From: Rugalucina vietnamica
Lineage: Eukaryota > Mollusca > Bivalvia > Lucinida > Lucinidae
Assembly: GCA_964017185.1 (NCBI GenBank)
Contig: OZ024880.1
Span: 37,414,329-37,478,328 of the forward strand
DNA: 64,000 bases
Reading direction: 5' to 3'
Under the pieces are notes generated by a model that made no database searches, was not told where the DNA came from, and saw only the letters and a list, made by a program, of their open reading frames with translations. The position numbers and the translations under genes are program-made. Positions 63,994 through 64,000 of the stretch are shown one piece after another (positions within the stretch are counted from its first letter, which is position 1; every line of letters begins with the position of its first letter).

Positions 63994-64000
63994 GTAGGTT

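Noticed and set aside
62147..62515. 122-codon minus-strand frame
   Set aside because: Antisense shadow of PKHD1L1 exon 30.

Overview
The window looks like nuclear DNA from an animal, most likely a marine bivalve mollusc. The evidence is multi-exon genes with GT-AG introns, an intronless nicotinic-type receptor, tRNA-derived SINE heads, and several interspersed repeat families of the pearl/Helentron type common in bivalves. The species cannot be fixed from the sequence. No bacterial, organellar or viral genome segment is evident.

Layout. Positions 109-2228 (minus) hold a decayed LINE reverse transcriptase with a C-terminal zinc-finger-like segment. A SINE nested in a palindromic MITE follows at about 2365-2685. 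Positions 4990-5990 hold a truncated Helentron-like repeat. Positions 7065-8366 (minus) hold one intact intronless Cys-loop receptor subunit. Positions 9018-10135 hold a broken Penelope-like retroelement with a GIY-YIG endonuclease tail and an inverted partial copy. About 10.1-16.6 kb is AT-rich, with a diverged reiterated module but no gene I can support.

From 16614 to the right edge the window is filled by the 5' half of one large plus-strand gene, a fibrocystin-L (PKHD1L1) homologue. I place 32 consecutive exons by GT-AG boundaries and unbroken reading phase (6160 coding nt, about 2053 residues). They encode three TIG/IPT domains, a PA14 domain, the fibrocystin-specific middle region, TIG domains 4-7, a cupredoxin-like insert, and TIG domains 8 to the start of 14. 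Five of these TIG domains lie in one 1470-bp exon. The signal-peptide exon(s) upstream and the second half of the gene (expected G8 and PbH1 regions) are not seen.

The introns are packed with mobile DNA: about a dozen copies of a 235-bp TIR MITE with a strong internal hairpin, eight copies or pieces of another palindromic MITE, a 4-kb TIR element, a mariner-like remnant, and five or six Helentron-like elements with internal tandem arrays (one about 5.3 kb). The most unusual feature is that at least six exons (10, 16, 18, 19, 22, 28, perhaps 24) have neighbouring tandem partial copies of themselves in an adjoining intron. Most copies carry the splice donor but no acceptor. One such array has a second copy two introns downstream, bounded by a 16-bp direct repeat.
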